6,970 bases of DNA from JAKEGK01 sp036507695 (GTDB taxonomy: Bacteria; Pseudomonadota; Gammaproteobacteria; SZUA-152): contig DATCIR010000337.1 of the NCBI GenBank assembly GCA_036507695.1, forward strand, positions 1 to 6,970, read 5' to 3'. Under the pieces are notes generated by a model, which saw only the letters and a program-made list of their open reading frames with translations, did not search any database and had not been told where the DNA came from. This document shows, piece after piece, positions 6,187 to 6,970 of the stretch (the first letter of the stretch is position 1; each line of letters starts with the position of its first letter). The position numbers and the translations under genes are program-made.

Positions 6187-6672
6187 TTAACCGTGGTGAT
6201 GCCCGCCCGGTCCGTGCACATGACCATGCGTGAGCTCTTCCTGCGTGGCGTCACGCACATCCACCACTTTCACATCGAAATTCAAGTGATAACCTGCCAG
6301 CGGGTGATTGGCGTCTACCGTCACTTCATCGTTGGATATGTCCACCACGGTCACCGTTAAATGCCCGCCATCCGGGCCGGCGGCGTGGTAATGCTCTCCC
6401 AATTTGATTTCCCCGTCGCCAAACATGTCGCGTGGCACCGCTTGCCGCATGGAGTCATCCCTTACACCATAGGCCTTTTCCGGTGGAATACGCACTGAAA
6501 TTTCTTCACCCACCGACCTGCCATTCAGTTCCGATTCCAGTCCGGGAATGATGTTACGGGCGCCGTGCAAATAAACCAATGGTCCGGCGCCCTGCGACGT
6601 GTCCAAGATGTTACCGTCATCATCTTTCAGGGTGTAATCAACACTGACGACTTTATTGGCCTCAATTTTCAT
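6187..6672 (-). CDS. slyD: SlyD-type FKBP peptidyl-prolyl cis-trans isomerase
   Basis: The 161-residue product matches SlyD, a cytoplasmic FKBP-type prolyl isomerase and chaperone that in E. coli also binds nickel and supports hydrogenase maturation and some phage lysis proteins. The order is FKBP part 1 (1-69: VVSVDYTL, YLHG at 34-37, IIPGLESEL, EKAYG), the inserted chaperone flap (about 70-128, including AVPRDMF), and FKBP part 2 with NHPLAGYHLNFDVKVVDVRDAT (122-143, split by the strand change). The tail from 149 is histidine-rich (HGHVHG, HHHG), a shorter metal-binding tail than in E. coli SlyD (196 residues) and lacking its cysteines. The start is well supported: GGAGG (6683-6679 on this strand) lies 6 bases before the ATG. 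The gene is transcribed away from the small ORF at 6742, with 69 bp between their starts. Confidence 0.95.
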   Translation of the reverse strand: MKIEANKVVSVDYTLKDDDGNILDTSQGAGPLVYLHGARNIIPGLESELNGRSVGEEISVRIPPEKAYGVRDDSMRQAVPRDMFGDGEIKLGEHYHAAGPDGGHLTVTVVDISNDEVTVDANHPLAGYHLNFDVKVVDVRDATQEELTHGHVHGPGGHHHG

Positions 6673-6678
6673 TCAATT

Positions 6679-6683
6679 CCTCC
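6679..6683 (-). promoter_or_regulatory. Ribosome binding site of slyD
   Basis: GGAGG on the - strand with 6 bases to the ATG at 6672 fixes the slyD start. Confidence 0.85.
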
Positions 6684-6730
6684 GGTTGTAAGGCGTATAT
6701 GATTTCGTCCACTTTTCTTCACACGCAATG

Positions 6731-6735
6731 AGGAG
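6731..6735 (+). promoter_or_regulatory. Ribosome binding site of the 41-residue ORF
   Basis: AGGAG, 6 bases before the ATG at 6742, is the strongest single argument that this small ORF is translated. Confidence 0.55.
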
Positions 6736-6741
6736 ATAAGA

Positions 6742-6867
6742 ATGGAATTTCAGGACCCTGGTCAAAGGTGCGCGAGAGCAGATAATAGCGCCGTACCATA
6801 CCATGAAAAGTGGCTGCTTAAAAAGGGCCAATTACGTATTGCCATACCGGATAAGCCGGTACGCTAG
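6742..6867 (+). CDS. Small ORF of 41 residues, divergent from slyD
   Basis: ATG at 6742 is preceded by AGGAG (6731-6735) at 6-base spacing, one of the best ribosome binding sites in the window. The product begins MEFQDPGQRC, contains HEKWLLKKGQ, and ends IPDKPVR before TAG; it is hydrophilic and fairly basic in its second half, without a signal peptide or membrane segment. I do not recognise a family. TATGAT (6698-6703) on this strand could be a -10 but has no clear -35. An inverted repeat TACCGG/CCGGTA (6845-6850 and 6856-6861) overlaps the last codons. The rest of the window to 6970 shows no gene. The case for a real gene rests mainly on the ribosome binding site and on the divergent arrangement with slyD. 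Confidence 0.5.
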   Translation: MEFQDPGQRCARADNSAVPYHEKWLLKKGQLRIAIPDKPVR

Positions 6868-6970
6868 GCCTCAGCAGCGCCGGCAGAAACCTAAATTGTC
6901 GATTTCAAACCGCTCTGGCGCTGTCCGGATCCCGGTTAAGCGCGCAATAAAGCTGCCTTGCGAATCTCCG

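Overview
The window looks like ordinary chromosomal DNA from a gammaproteobacterium, probably a marine or cellulolytic lineage near Cellvibrionales/Oceanospirillales. The evidence is close similarity of the TrhP (YegQ), endonuclease V and SlyD products to their E. coli counterparts, a base composition a little over half G+C, and a palindromic element at the left edge of a kind scattered between genes in such genomes. The lineage is inference; no rRNA or marker gene is present to fix it.

Layout from left to right: a strong 106-bp inverted repeat (1-106); trhP on the + strand (246-1658), a tRNA wobble-uridine hydroxylation enzyme whose N-terminus carries a 15-bp tandem repeat; nfi on the - strand (1684-2343), converging on trhP with only 25 bp between stops; a 333-bp spacer with a candidate promoter; a + strand lipoprotein (2677-4173) with an Ig-like domain and six very regular NHL-type blades; and, 19 bp downstream with its own ribosome binding site, a small FmdB-like cysteine-rich protein (4193-4447). 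A spacer of about 430 bp follows, then a 276-residue conserved-looking protein of unknown function (4876-5706). Next come an 84-bp array of six 14-bp repeats (5791-5874), a 3' fragment of a sulfotransferase gene on the - strand (5871-6186), an intact slyD on the - strand (6187-6672), and a divergent 41-codon small gene candidate with a strong ribosome binding site (6742-6867).

The genes do not form one pathway. They are housekeeping genes for tRNA modification, repair of deaminated DNA, and protein folding/metal handling, mixed with lineage-specific genes. The most variable part is 5707-6186, where a tandem repeat abuts a decayed gene; this looks like a site of past rearrangement. I found no evidence for a coherent undescribed system such as a defence island, CRISPR or secondary metabolite cluster. 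The items most worth a second look are the small ORF beside slyD, the repeat/pseudogene junction, the exactly periodic propeller lipoprotein with its acidic insert, and the repeat-extended start of trhP.
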